DNA from: Affinundibacterium amnicola
GTDB lineage: Bacteria > Pseudomonadota > Gammaproteobacteria > Burkholderiales > Burkholderiaceae_D
NCBI RefSeq assembly: GCF_014284275.1
Contig: NZ_JACOFU010000002.1
Coordinates: 819,783 to 883,782, forward strand
Length of the DNA: 64,000 bases
Reading direction: 5' to 3'
Shown: piece after piece, positions 18,948 through 28,324 of the stretch
Numbering within the stretch: the first letter of the stretch is position 1
Layout of the letters: each line of letters begins with the position of its first letter
Notes under the pieces: model-generated
The model's database searches: none
What the model saw: the letters and a program-made list of their open reading frames with translations, nothing else
Told to the model about the DNA's origin: nothing
Position numbers and translations under genes: made by a program

Positions 18948-19799
18948 ATGAAGAAAACAAAAACACTCATTCTCCTTCTCTGCACCGCCCTGACAAGCTG
19001 CACCACAGTCTCTCAACAACACGAACTAATAGAAAACGCCAAGCCATTGGCCCGCGACATCTTCAATGCTGTTTCACCTAATCAATTTGAGAGCGCCAGC
19101 TTTACGTCTTCACGCGGCGTGCAATTGCCCTATCGCTTACTGCGGCCATCAAAACTAATTCCAGGAAAAATTTATCCGCTCGTAGTACAACTGCATGGAT
19201 CAGCAGGAGTTGGGATTGACAACTTGAGCCAGCTAGAGCGAATGGCCAAGAGTTGGGCTATGCCGGATGTTCGCGATCGGTATCAGGCGTTTATTTTGAT
19301 TCCACAGTTTTCAATCAGAAGCGCAAATTATGGTGCGGCTTCGCCAGATCAACATGCCGTTCCCTCATCAATGCTGAACGACACAGTAGAGTTAATCAAT
19401 CAATTTAGCGCAGAAAATCCCGTGGATAAATCTCGCATCTATGCCACGGGATTTTCTATGGGAGGCTCGGCAGCATGGTTACTTCCTGTGACCTCACCTG
19501 GGTTGTTTGCTGGTATTGTTCCCATGTCTGGCATCGCGCCTTCAAATTCTCAAGCGATCAATTTTGCTAAGCTGCCTGTACTCGTAATTCACGGCAACGC
19601 GGATATGGAAAATCCAATTACTGCTGACAGACGATTTGCCCAAGCGATTGCTAGTCATGGTGGGCAGCAAATCACATTGAGAGAATATAAAGGATTGGAA
19701 CATCAGCTGCCTGCCGATATCTATCCGGGATTTTGGTGGCGCGATTGGTTATTCAGTCAGCAGCTTAAATCATCTCATTCCAACCCTAGCCCCAAATAA
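18948..19799 (+). CDS. Alpha/beta-hydrolase lipoprotein (esterase/depolymerase-like)
   Basis: The 283-residue protein begins with a lipoprotein signal (lipobox LTSC, Cys18). The mature part is an alpha/beta-hydrolase of the feruloyl-esterase / polyhydroxybutyrate-depolymerase-like group. It has an oxyanion-forming QLHGSAG, nucleophile Ser170 in GFSMGG, Asp219 in HGNADMENP and His252 in LEHQLP. It would be anchored in the envelope and cleave an ester or peptide-like bond; the substrate is unknown. No direct partner is visible nearby. Confidence 0.78.
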   Translation: MKKTKTLILLLCTALTSCTTVSQQHELIENAKPLARDIFNAVSPNQFESASFTSSRGVQLPYRLLRPSKLIPGKIYPLVVQLHGSAGVGIDNLSQLERMAKSWAMPDVRDRYQAFILIPQFSIRSANYGAASPDQHAVPSSMLNDTVELINQFSAENPVDKSRIYATGFSMGGSAAWLLPVTSPGLFAGIVPMSGIAPSNSQAINFAKLPVLVIHGNADMENPITADRRFAQAIASHGGQQITLREYKGLEHQLPADIYPGFWWRDWLFSQQLKSSHSNPSPK

Positions 19800-19986
19800 G
19801 CAATGCGCATGACAAACTCATATTGTTTGAGCATCATCAGAAATATTGAACTTCACTGCCAACAATTAACTACCGTTAGTCAAAGCAGTTTTCATCCATT
19901 TCAATAATTAAAGCAAGCGCTACGGTGCATTTTCGAACACAACAATTGTTTAGAAATGCAATACAACTTTCCAAACAAGTCAGACC

Positions 19987-20871
19987 TCACAATTTCGTCA
20001 CCGCGGTTTCAAGAAAAGTCTCTAATTCATGAAGGCGTTCGAATACTTTCATGATTTTTCCATCGGTGCCGACGATGAGATGCGTCGGGTAGGCTCCCAG
20101 TTTAAGTTCATTTTGAATATAGCTTTGCATCTTTGGAACCACTGCGTACTTCAAAGGCTGCGCTTCCAAGAACTTAATTAATTCGGCTTGCGGGTCGAGG
20201 GCTAAGCTCAAGAATTGAACTCTAGGATTGTCTTGATACAACTCAACCAACTTATTCGCTTGAGGGAATTCTTCAATACATGCTGTGCACTTGATGAACC
20301 AAGTTTTAACGACCGTTAATTTACCGAGTAAGCTATTTTGATTGTGTGCTTTACCGTTGATATCAAACACATCCATATTGGGAAGAGGTTTTCCTTGCAT
20401 GTAAAAATAGCCGAGTTCTGTTTGCGCTATGCGAGCAGAAGTACGTCTTATACTTTGCATTGAATTATCCATATTATCTAAGACATACAAACGATAAACG
20501 TCACTCGGCTCAGCTGTCTTTAACTTAATTGCGATAAGCTTAGCTTCACTCATTTTCTTTAGAAAATTTTCCTTATCCAACACGGTCGAATTCACATCAA
20601 GTCCGATGAATTCTTTGCCAAGACGAATATTGTAGTAGGTGTAGTTCCACCATTGTTGAAAGTCCTTGGTCAACTCTTTCAATTCTATTTCCGGCTCCAA
20701 ATTCACATACTTGTTGTCATACTCATTCACGGAGGACGCCTCAACTTTTTCCGCAACAGCATTTGCGATTTGCCGCGCCAAACATTGAGCGCTACATGAC
20801 AACAAAAAAACCGATAGAACGATTGGGGCGATAAGCGATGTAAGCAAAGTTTTCCTCCGCGGCGTCAACAT
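19987..20871 (-). CDS. TlpA/AhpC-TSA-type thioredoxin-like protein
   Basis: A 294-residue exported protein with a hydrophobic N-terminus ending in LLSCSAQC (possible lipoprotein or cleaved signal). Residues 40-160 are a helical domain without recognised function. Residues 165-294 are a thioredoxin fold with the CTAC active site at 195-198 (TWFIKCTACIEEFP) and a cis-proline in GAYPTHLIV. Such TlpA-like proteins are usually periplasmic thiol reductases. The gene is divergent from a VOC gene and has no cytochrome-biogenesis genes beside it, so its partner is unknown. Confidence 0.8.
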   Translation of the reverse strand: MLTPRRKTLLTSLIAPIVLSVFLLSCSAQCLARQIANAVAEKVEASSVNEYDNKYVNLEPEIELKELTKDFQQWWNYTYYNIRLGKEFIGLDVNSTVLDKENFLKKMSEAKLIAIKLKTAEPSDVYRLYVLDNMDNSMQSIRRTSARIAQTELGYFYMQGKPLPNMDVFDINGKAHNQNSLLGKLTVVKTWFIKCTACIEEFPQANKLVELYQDNPRVQFLSLALDPQAELIKFLEAQPLKYAVVPKMQSYIQNELKLGAYPTHLIVGTDGKIMKVFERLHELETFLETAVTKL

Positions 20872-21037
20872 GAACGGGCATTCACAAAATTTTATTTCTT
20901 AATAAATTGAAAATTACCACTTAAAATATCAAGCCGCAACAATTTCAAACGACAAATCTATTCTCCGATCGATGTTGTTTCCGTTTTATTGTGGGATGAT
21001 GTCTACCTATTCAACAATCATTTTTAGGAGTGCTAAC

Positions 21038-21424
21038 ATGAAACGAGTGACCGGCGTTGGCGGTATATTTTTCAAAGCCAAAGATGCGCCTGCATTACAT
21101 GCTTGGTACAAGCAACATCTAGGAATTGATGTTCAGACCTGGGGTGGAACCGCTTTCAGTTGGTCTGATAGTGAAGGTAAGCCGGTTGGAGGCACCACGA
21201 TTTGGTCTATCGGTTCGCATGAAAGCGACACCTTTGCACCCAGCTCAGCACCTTTCATGATCAACTATCGGGTCGACGACTTACATGGCTTGGTCAAACT
21301 ATTAAAAGAAGAAGGCTGCAATGTGCTGGAAAAAATTGATGAATCTGAATACGGTAAATTTGCTTGGGTGATTGATCCTGAAGGGAACAAAGTTGAACTT
21401 TGGCAGCCGCCTTTAGGTCAATAA
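21038..21424 (+). CDS. VOC (glyoxalase/dioxygenase) superfamily protein
   Basis: Translated from the ATG at 21038, which has AGGAG 8 bp upstream; an in-frame start at 20972 would add 22 unlikely residues. The 128-residue protein has the paired beta-alpha-beta-beta-beta halves of VOC proteins. They are clear in FFKAKDAPALHAWYKQHLG at the start and KFAWVIDPEGNKVELWQPP at the end. The glutamate of VELW is the usual metal ligand. Single-module VOC proteins act as dimers; the substrate cannot be predicted. Confidence 0.85.
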   Translation: MKRVTGVGGIFFKAKDAPALHAWYKQHLGIDVQTWGGTAFSWSDSEGKPVGGTTIWSIGSHESDTFAPSSAPFMINYRVDDLHGLVKLLKEEGCNVLEKIDESEYGKFAWVIDPEGNKVELWQPPLGQ

Positions 21425-21451
21425 ACGCAGCGAACTCAAAATATCTTACTC

Positions 21452-21859
21452 ATGTCAACATCTCTTGTTTCGGTTGCCGGACGCTTCTCAGTATTTATCG
21501 CAGTCTCACTAATCACCTTCATTGCCATCTTGTACTGCGTTACTCGCCATCGCACACAGCGCCCTCGTACTTTAACGGTAATGGCAGTGGCAAGCGTCGT
21601 CGTGGTTGGTGGTATGGTATTTGCCAAGTTGGGCAACAATGCCGGATTAGCTTGGTGGATTTACTACACAGTGCCGGCGCTAACAACCTTGCTTCTACCG
21701 CCAATCGTTTTTAAATTTCATCGTAAAGAATTACTGCAATACTTAGTACTCGCTTTTCTATCTTCACCCGTGATTCATGTGGTGTTTTCATTTTTATTTG
21801 ATTGGCACGAATATATGCCATTTATTCGCGTGCCTTCACTGCAATCTCTGCTTGCATGA
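21452..21859 (+). CDS. Small membrane protein of unknown function
   Basis: A 135-residue protein with four predicted transmembrane helices (about 8-28, 41-60, 66-86, 96-118) and short loops. I do not recognise a family. It starts 27 bp after the VOC gene and is probably co-transcribed with it. Charged residues (HRTQRPR, KFHRKE) between helices suggest positive loops on the cytoplasmic side. Confidence 0.6.
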   Translation: MSTSLVSVAGRFSVFIAVSLITFIAILYCVTRHRTQRPRTLTVMAVASVVVVGGMVFAKLGNNAGLAWWIYYTVPALTTLLLPPIVFKFHRKELLQYLVLAFLSSPVIHVVFSFLFDWHEYMPFIRVPSLQSLLA

Positions 21860-21930
21860 TCGAATACTGATAAGAAAAATCACCTCGCATACTATAATGC
21901 GACTCCATTCATATCAAAGAGTAATTCATT

Positions 21931-22239
21931 ATGATAGATGCACTGATCGCTGGACGCCTATATGGCATTGCAGAACAAAGAACAGGTCATGCGGGTTCGG
22001 CTTATGTGACTTGCAAAGTTAAAGCAATGACCGATGATGGCGATGGCATTATTTGTAATGTGATCGCATTTAACGACACGGTGCGAGAAACTTTGCTGCA
22101 GCTGGAAGATGGCGCTAGTTTAAGTTTATCTGGCGCCTTAACGCCGAAAGTGTGGACAGACAAGCAGGGCAATGCGCGCCCGGCTTTGGATTTGGTTGCG
22201 CATAGCATACAAGATTTGGCTTTTGCCGAACGCAAATAA
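21931..22239 (+). CDS. Short OB-fold single-stranded-DNA-binding-like protein
   Basis: A 102-residue protein made of one OB fold. It resembles the N-terminal part of SSB/PriB proteins: MIDALIAGRLYG, then VTCKVKAMT, CNVIAFNDTVRETLLQL, and LSGALTPKVWTDKQGNARPALDLVA. The glycine- and proline-rich acidic tail of SSB is absent. Betaproteobacteria often carry such short second SSB-like proteins. Binding of single-stranded nucleic acid is inferred from fold. It is followed directly by a terminator. Confidence 0.75.
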   Translation: MIDALIAGRLYGIAEQRTGHAGSAYVTCKVKAMTDDGDGIICNVIAFNDTVRETLLQLEDGASLSLSGALTPKVWTDKQGNARPALDLVAHSIQDLAFAERK

Positions 22240-22270
22240 AAAAACGGCGACTAAGAAACGTCGCCGCTTT
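22238..22270. terminator. Bidirectional terminator
   Basis: A 7-bp stem CGGCGAC / GTCGCCG with an 8-nt loop is flanked by A7 on the left and a CTTTT on the right. It lies between the convergent SSB-like gene and the glycine-zipper gene and can serve both. Confidence 0.85.
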
Positions 22271-22292
22271 TCAAAATTACTCGACAAACGAC

Positions 22293-22988
22293 TTAGTCAT
22301 TACTGACCAAGCGACCATCCACTAATTTAACGCGATCACCACTACGCCAATCTGGCTTATTTTCTGGCGTGAAGGTACGGATATCACCATTCTCCATTTT
22401 CACCCGAACTTCATAAGTAGTACGCGTATTGCGGCTTTTTTCGATTTCATTTCCTGCATAACCACCACCAACAGCACCTGCAACGGTGGCTAACTTACGA
22501 CCATTACCACCACCGATTTGATTGCCGATGACACCACCGAGAACAGCACCTGCAACAGCACCAACGCCACTCCCCTTTTCTGCCTTTTGTTCCACACTGC
22601 GCACAGATTCGACTACGCCACATTGACTACAAATAGGCTTCTCAACTTTTTCTGCAACTGCATTTGAAGAATTTTGCTGCGCTGTTTTTGGCACTGTTTT
22701 TGGCGCACTGTTTTTTGCAACTGGCACTGTAGGAGATTTTGCCACTTCCTTGTCGCTAGATTTATCATTTGTATCCACAAGCAAAGTATTTGCAGAGCTG
22801 CTTGCCGGTGCTGGCGAAGTTGGTTCGGCTAAATTTGTTGCAACATTTTCTGCTTCAGGTTTAGGCTCACCTTTGGTGCTCGGCAAAAGCCCAGTCATTG
22901 CAGCAACACCAACCAAACTAAATACGATTACCGAACCTGCGGCAACTGCGATCAAGGGATGTAAAGACTTTTTTTGGATATCGCTCAT
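22293..22988 (-). CDS. Glycine-zipper 2TM-domain envelope protein (SlyB-like)
   Basis: A 231-residue protein with a short cytoplasmic start, one hydrophobic helix (about 12-34) and a long Pro/Ser/Ala/Lys linker (about 38-115). A CSQC pair and then a glycine-zipper hairpin GVGAVAGAVLGGVIGNQIGG and GGGYAGNEIEK (about 140-182) follow. The C-terminal part (TTYEVRVKMENGDIRTF) is the usual beta-rich end. Related proteins contribute to envelope integrity. The linker would span the periplasm. Confidence 0.82.
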   Translation of the reverse strand: MSDIQKKSLHPLIAVAAGSVIVFSLVGVAAMTGLLPSTKGEPKPEAENVATNLAEPTSPAPASSSANTLLVDTNDKSSDKEVAKSPTVPVAKNSAPKTVPKTAQQNSSNAVAEKVEKPICSQCGVVESVRSVEQKAEKGSGVGAVAGAVLGGVIGNQIGGGNGRKLATVAGAVGGGYAGNEIEKSRNTRTTYEVRVKMENGDIRTFTPENKPDWRSGDRVKLVDGRLVSND

Positions 22989-23055
22989 TTGCTACTCTCT
23001 TTGTAATAAGGGTGAGATTGTAACGGTAATGATCACCGCCTGGTTGACCTAAGGC

Positions 23056-23098
23056 GAATTCTAGCTTGCAATGTACTTATAAAAAATAACTAGAATTC
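23056..23098. promoter_or_regulatory. Inverted repeat in the divergent promoter region
   Basis: GAATTCTAG (23056-23064) and its exact complement CTAGAATTC (23090-23098) flank a 25-bp AT-rich spacer containing TTATAAA. They lie in the 206-bp region between the divergent glycine-zipper and prolyl-oligopeptidase genes. The symmetric arms could bind a dimeric regulator; the identity is unknown. Confidence 0.4.
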
Positions 23099-23194
23099 AA
23101 TGCAAAACTCTCTTAAGATGCAAGTCTTATCGCTTAGATATTACTGTGTAAATATTACTGTTTTACTTTTACTGATCTACTTACAAGGATTCTT

Positions 23195-25357
23195 ATGTCC
23201 CTCAATCATTGGTCTGTGCTAGGAGCATCTTTCGTGATCGCCGTGAGTTCAGCAACCACCGTCAATTCTCAAACTGCATCAACACAAACAACGCCTGCTG
23301 CCAGCATGCCAGTTCCGCCCATTGCCGCCAAATCTAATTGGTCGGAAGTTCGCCACGGTGAAACCGTAAGCGATGACTATCGTTGGTTACAAAAGAAAGA
23401 AGACCCTAAGGTCATCGATTATTTGAATGCAGAAAACTCCTACACGCAAGCAATGACGTCTGGAGTGCAAGCACTCGCTGATAAATTGTTTGCGGAGACC
23501 AAAGGCCGTATGAAAGAGACCGACTTGTCGGTGCCTGTACGACGCGGCAAGTATTATTACTATTCTCGCACCGAGGCTGGCAAACAGTATGGCATTAATT
23601 GCCGCCGTCTGGCAGATGCCAAACTCAACTACGACGAAAAAGCCGTTGAGGAAATTCTGTTAGATCAAAATGAATTAGCCAAAGGGCAGAAATTCTTTAT
23701 GGTTGCGGGCACTTCTGTGAGCCCCGATGATCGCTATCTCGCCTACTTGACGGACACCACTGGTTACCGTCAATTCAAATTGCAAATCAAAGATTTGAAA
23801 ACCGGTGAACTACTGAAAGATACAGCTGAGCGCGTGACCAGTATGGCGTGGGCGGCAGATAACAAAACGATGTTCTATGTACAAGAAGATGCCACAACCA
23901 AGCGCTCTGATCGCCTGTTCCGTTTTAGCTTGGGCGATAAAGCGACCGAAATTTATCATGAGAAAGTTGAACAATTCGGTATTGGCATTGGCACCAGTCG
24001 TGATCGAAAATTCATCCAATTACAAGCCTATGCAACTGACACCAGCGAAGCATGGTTACTGCCTGCGAATCAACCACAAGCTAATTTCAAATCCGTTTTA
24101 GGGCGCGAAAAAGGTCATCGTTACAATGTTGAACATCGCGATGGCAGTTTGTTTATTCGTACCAACAAGAACGCTAAAAACTTCCGCATTGTGACTGCAC
24201 CGTTTGCCAATCCGGTTGAAAAAAATTGGAAAGAAATCGTCAAACATGATGACAAGGTACTAGTTGGGAACTATGAAGTTTTCCGTGATTACTTGGCCGT
24301 CACAGAAAAAACCCAGGCCTTAAACCGTACTCGCATCTTTAATTTCAAAACCAAGCAATGGAAGAGCGTGCAGTTTAACGACGAAGTGTATTTAGCCAAT
24401 AGCGCAGGCACACCAGAATTTACAGCACAAAAACTGCGTATGTCCTATCAATCACCAACCACACCACCGATGGTGATGGACGTGAATATGGCCACTGGCG
24501 AACGCAGCATCTTGAAGCAACAAGAAGTTGTCGGCGGCTTTGATGCCAGCAAGTACGAAGCGCGTCGCTTATGGGCAACGGCTAAAGATGGTGTGAAGGT
24601 TCCGTTGTGGGCTGTGTATAAAAAAGGCGTGAAATTCGATGGCACTGCGCCTACGCTTCTGTATTCATATGGCAGCTATGGCATTTCCACCGAAGCGACA
24701 TTTGCCTTGAGTCGTCTGAGCTTACTCGATCGTGGTGTGATTTACGTACAAGCACACATTCGTGGTGGCACGGATCTAGGTGAACGTTGGCACGAAGATG
24801 GCATGTTGATGAAGAAGAAAAACACCTTCACCGACTTTATCGCCGCTGCAGAATTTCTGATTCAAGAAAAATGGACCAGTAAAGACAAGTTAATTATTCA
24901 AGGCGGTAGCGCTGGTGGTTTATTGATGGGTGCAGTAGTCAACATGCGTCCTGATTTATTCAAAGCGGTTCACGCAGCCGTACCATTTGTTGACGTCATG
25001 AATACCATGATGGATTCCAGCCTGCCCTTAACGACAGGTGAATATTTAGAATGGGGCGATCCAAATAATAAGGCAGCATACGATTACATGCGCAGCTATT
25101 CTCCGTATGACAATATCGAGAAAAAAGCGTATCCAGCGATGTTGGTGACAACGGGTCTGAACGACAGTCAGGTCATGTATTGGGAACCAGCAAAGTACGT
25201 TGCGAAATTGCGTGCACACAAAACAGACAGCAATCCTTTGCTGTTAAAAACCAATATGGCGGCCGGACATGGCGGCGCTTCAGGTCGTTATGATGCAATC
25301 AAAGAAGGCGCGTTTAACTTTGCATGGATGTTGTCGCAGTGGGGTATTAAAGAGTAG
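23195..25357 (+). CDS. Prolyl oligopeptidase family serine peptidase (S9A), exported
   Basis: A 720-residue protein with a signal peptide (about 1-25) and AAGGA before the start. The N-terminal part begins PPIAAKSNWSEVRHGETVSDDYRWL, followed by a beta-propeller. The C-terminal alpha/beta-hydrolase domain holds the triad Ser572 (GGSAGGLL), Asp657 (GLNDSQV) and His692 (AAGHGG). It should cleave short peptides after proline, or basic residues if it is oligopeptidase B-like. Export suggests use of peptides from outside the cell. A strong terminator follows. Confidence 0.92.
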   Translation: MSLNHWSVLGASFVIAVSSATTVNSQTASTQTTPAASMPVPPIAAKSNWSEVRHGETVSDDYRWLQKKEDPKVIDYLNAENSYTQAMTSGVQALADKLFAETKGRMKETDLSVPVRRGKYYYYSRTEAGKQYGINCRRLADAKLNYDEKAVEEILLDQNELAKGQKFFMVAGTSVSPDDRYLAYLTDTTGYRQFKLQIKDLKTGELLKDTAERVTSMAWAADNKTMFYVQEDATTKRSDRLFRFSLGDKATEIYHEKVEQFGIGIGTSRDRKFIQLQAYATDTSEAWLLPANQPQANFKSVLGREKGHRYNVEHRDGSLFIRTNKNAKNFRIVTAPFANPVEKNWKEIVKHDDKVLVGNYEVFRDYLAVTEKTQALNRTRIFNFKTKQWKSVQFNDEVYLANSAGTPEFTAQKLRMSYQSPTTPPMVMDVNMATGERSILKQQEVVGGFDASKYEARRLWATAKDGVKVPLWAVYKKGVKFDGTAPTLLYSYGSYGISTEATFALSRLSLLDRGVIYVQAHIRGGTDLGERWHEDGMLMKKKNTFTDFIAAAEFLIQEKWTSKDKLIIQGGSAGGLLMGAVVNMRPDLFKAVHAAVPFVDVMNTMMDSSLPLTTGEYLEWGDPNNKAAYDYMRSYSPYDNIEKKAYPAMLVTTGLNDSQVMYWEPAKYVAKLRAHKTDSNPLLLKTNMAAGHGGASGRYDAIKEGAFNFAWMLSQWGIKE

Positions 25358-25469
25358 GCTTTGGACTGGCGTGAGATATCTACACAAAGTAAACAATTCA
25401 GAGATGTTGAATTCCTAAAATTTAGGAATCAAAAAATTTGTTAAAGTTCTCACGTACATGAACAAACAA

Positions 25470-25507
25470 CACAGGGAAATCCAACACGGATTTCCCTGTG
25501 TTTTTTT
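25470..25507 (+). terminator. Strong terminator after the S9 peptidase
   Basis: A perfect 13-bp stem (CACAGGGAAATCC / GGATTTCCCTGTG), a 5-nt loop and T7. It lies 113 bp after the stop codon. The remaining bases of the 315-bp gap (to 25672) show no gene or other clear signal. Confidence 0.95.
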
Positions 25508-25672
25508 ATTTGTGCAGCTGACTTTTACCTAAAAGGACTAGCACTTTTGCAGCGATCTGAATCAATGTACTGATCTGTTTAAACCAGCTCAACTAGCGAA
25601 CGAAGGCATCAAAAAAAAATCAATGAATCATTAAGTTAATGTACATTTATAATGTCAACATAGAATGATAAT

Positions 25673-26347
25673 ATGAAATTATCGCAAACGAAAATATCCT
25701 TCGTTGTGATTTTCATTAAGAAATTCAATCTATTTTTACATGGGAAAATTAATGCAAGATTCTTTTTTTATGACAGCGTGGTTTCAACTGCTGTGTTGCC
25801 GGTATCAACATTTTCAGTCGAAACCAATTCCACACAAGCAAGCTCAACTGAAACTATTTCGCAAGACACTTCAATCGCAAGTATCTTAGAGCAGCTTCAA
25901 TCGATTACATCATCTGCAGAGAAATTGGCGCTAGAAAACGCCAACTTAGAGCTAAGTTTATTAATTGAACCTACCTATCCTCCCGATGACGATACGAGCC
26001 CTAAATCAGAGGCTGCAATTCATGGCATTAGCGTAAAGCCCGGCGTAAATTTGAATAATTTGGGCAGAGAAATTGTTGCGACTTTTTCTTCAGTAGCGGC
26101 AGCATTCTCTAGTGTGGGTGCGACGCCAGTAATTACATCAGCAAATGACGGAACACATATGCCAGGTTCACAGCACTATGTGAATCAAGCGATCGACTTA
26201 CGAGCAAATAATATTTCAAGCAGTTCTGCCAACACCATAGTCAATGCACTAAGAGCCTCACTCGGCTCCAGCTATTTTGTTCAATATGAATCGTTTCCCT
26301 CCAATCCAACAAATAATCACATTCATATCCAAACAGTGAAGAAATAA
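25673..26347 (+). CDS. Secreted protein with an M15-peptidase-like C-terminal domain
   Basis: A 224-residue protein. An N-terminal hydrophobic segment and a Ser/Thr-rich linker (to about residue 110) lead to a domain with the layout of D,D-peptidase/hedgehog-type M15 folds. It has a His/Asp pair in GSQHYVNQAIDLR (about 166-178) and a final NHIHIQ. The usual SxHxxGxAxD motif is recognisable, but Asn replaces the glycine. Zinc ligands His, Asp and His are thus in place, so cell-wall peptide cleavage is possible. The exact start is uncertain and no ribosome-binding site is obvious. Function is inferred from motif only. Confidence 0.55.
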   Translation: MKLSQTKISFVVIFIKKFNLFLHGKINARFFFYDSVVSTAVLPVSTFSVETNSTQASSTETISQDTSIASILEQLQSITSSAEKLALENANLELSLLIEPTYPPDDDTSPKSEAAIHGISVKPGVNLNNLGREIVATFSSVAAAFSSVGATPVITSANDGTHMPGSQHYVNQAIDLRANNISSSSANTIVNALRASLGSSYFVQYESFPSNPTNNHIHIQTVKK

Positions 26348-26454
26348 ACTATCTTTTATCAGGTATCTGAAATTTCCCTCCCGAGCAATATTCACACAAT
26401 CTCAATTATTGTTCGGGATTTATGCAAATCAAATCATTGTTATGTGAACTCACC

Positions 26455-26940
26455 ATGAATAATTCCAATCTGAAATCTATTTACTGTATCGCCATCAGCT
26501 TAATTTTTTTAGGTTTTACTTGGCCAAGTAGTGCATCAGAAAAAAATACTCATCTACCAGCAGGTTGGTCTATATTGCCAAAAGAAAAATCCACTAAAGA
26601 TGGAAACGTGGAGATAGAAGGATTCTTTTCTGGTTCGACAATAAAAGCAAAAGCGATACTGGTCGAAAACAAAGCTACGAACACATTTGGATTGGCCGTT
26701 GTAACGCGCCCAAATCAGATCGCAATGATTGTTAAAACTTTCAAAGACATTGTCGCGAACCCACCAAGTCTGAGTGTGATCAAACCAGGTAAATATCATC
26801 CGACATGTTTACCAGAAGTGAAAAAATGCAGCGCGATTATTGTAAAAAATCAGGCTATTGGCCTGACTTTTGAAGAGGCCAGTGGTCAAATAATTTACTT
26901 TAACAAAAATAAATTCAAAGTAGTGCATGTCACCGACTAG
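26455..26940 (+). CDS. Exported protein of unknown function
   Basis: From the ATG at 26455 (an in-frame upstream ATG at 26422 is less likely) the 161-residue product has a signal peptide with a probable cleavage after SSASE. The mature part is basic, with two cysteines in TCLPEVKKCSA that may form a disulfide. I recognise no family. The 277 bp after it, up to the glycosyltransferase gene, hold no convincing gene. Confidence 0.55.
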   Translation: MNNSNLKSIYCIAISLIFLGFTWPSSASEKNTHLPAGWSILPKEKSTKDGNVEIEGFFSGSTIKAKAILVENKATNTFGLAVVTRPNQIAMIVKTFKDIVANPPSLSVIKPGKYHPTCLPEVKKCSAIIVKNQAIGLTFEEASGQIIYFNKNKFKVVHVTD

Positions 26941-27217
26941 ACAAATCTTCCACTGCTCCTTAATTGAACTTTTTTCATCAAGCTTTAATGTCTTCTCGAG
27001 ACCTCCGAACAACCGTCGCGAGCAGTCGAAGTTTGAATTGAGAAACGCACCAATACTAGAGCCCAGTGAGCATCGCAGATTCAAAATTCGTCCGTGCAGA
27101 GGCTTCTTTTTAGTACGACTATGTCGGAATGGATTGACTGTATGGCGATGCCAAATCGACGCCCAGCTTTATCCTCAACTTTGAAGCTGCTAAGCAATTT
27201 CTAAACTACGAATAAAA

Positions 27218-28171
27218 ATGAGCATCTTTGTCAGTGTAGCGTCATATTGCGACGACCTATTAGATTCCACCATCGAATCGATTTTTCAACAAGCAGACAA
27301 TCCTAACGAAATTTTTGTTGGTGTTATTGATCAAAACTTTCAACGAAATATACGTATTTCTATGTCAAAGTACGCTCACCATGTCCGCTACGTGCATATC
27401 GATTTTCGAGAGTCACGTGGCGTTTGCTGGGCACGAAACCTTGCAAGCACTTTATATCAAAATGAAGATTGGTATTTTCAAATCGATGCCCACACTCTGT
27501 TCGATAAAGCTTGGGATAGCTACCTCATTTCGCTTGCCAAATCCTGCCAACACATCAACAGCAAAGTTATCCTGTCATCATATCCAAATCCGTTCATTAT
27601 TGAGAACGGCCAATTTAAAAAGAAACCTATCTGGGACCGCGTAATCGTTCATGCACTTGATGCCAACAGTTCATTCAATGAAAAATCAGCATTTCTACAG
27701 TTCAGAGGAATAAGTATTGATAGACGTGAGCCAATAATTGGCGGTCATTTAGCAGCTGGAAATATTTTTGCACGAGGTGACCTATTTCACGAAGTTCCCT
27801 ATGATCCTTTTCTGTACTTTCGTGAAGAAGAACAATCATTGTCAGTGCGAAGCTTTACGCATGGTTGGAGCATTTTTCACTACGCTAATATTCCGGTGTA
27901 TCACCTCTATTCCCAAGCGAATGCCGTAGATAAGTCAAAAACCTTGCATTGGGATATGACACATCAGGAACAAAGAATAAATAACTGCTGTGTAAAATAC
28001 AATGAAATCTCGAAAGCACGATTCAACATCCTTATGTCTGATTCCAGTAATTTAGGAATTTATGGGCATGGTCGGATGCGCACGCTAAAGGACTATGCTG
28101 CATGCTTTGGCATTGACTATATTCAAAGACAAATATCTCCAATTGCCTACGTGCATAATCAGGATAGATAA
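27218..28171 (+). CDS. GT60-like (GlcNAc-transferase family) glycosyltransferase
   Basis: A 317-residue GT-A-fold protein. It opens with MSIFVSVASYCDDLLDSTIE, continues with RESRGVCWARNLA, and has the nucleotide-sugar/metal motif in YFQIDAHTLF (Asp-x-His at about residue 91). EPIIGGHLAAGNIFARGDLF and YDPFLYFREEEQSLSVR follow. This pattern belongs to the family that includes the Skp1 GlcNAc-transferase of Dictyostelium (GT60). The bacterial members are little studied; acceptor and sugar are unknown. No other surface-polysaccharide gene is adjacent. A terminator follows. Confidence 0.72.
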   Translation: MSIFVSVASYCDDLLDSTIESIFQQADNPNEIFVGVIDQNFQRNIRISMSKYAHHVRYVHIDFRESRGVCWARNLASTLYQNEDWYFQIDAHTLFDKAWDSYLISLAKSCQHINSKVILSSYPNPFIIENGQFKKKPIWDRVIVHALDANSSFNEKSAFLQFRGISIDRREPIIGGHLAAGNIFARGDLFHEVPYDPFLYFREEEQSLSVRSFTHGWSIFHYANIPVYHLYSQANAVDKSKTLHWDMTHQEQRINNCCVKYNEISKARFNILMSDSSNLGIYGHGRMRTLKDYAACFGIDYIQRQISPIAYVHNQDR

Positions 28172-28294
28172 AACAAAAATTTACTGAATCACAAATGAGC
28201 GCAATTCTCAATGTAAGCAGAATCCAATTGTGCATCTATATGTTCATTAAACTTCTAGCACGCTCAATATTCCGCTTCTTTTTCACAGTTTTCC

Positions 28295-28324
28295 AATGCC
28301 AGCCTCCGAGCTGGCATTTTTTTT
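28295..28324 (+). terminator. Terminator after the glycosyltransferase gene
   Basis: AATGCCAGC / GCTGGCATT, a perfect 9-bp stem with a 6-nt loop, continues into a T-rich run (T8 in total). It is about 125 bp after the stop codon. Confidence 0.9.

Noticed and set aside
26927..27184. 85-codon frame between the secreted protein and the glycosyltransferase
   Set aside because: It starts inside the preceding gene, has no ribosome-binding site and no familiar composition.
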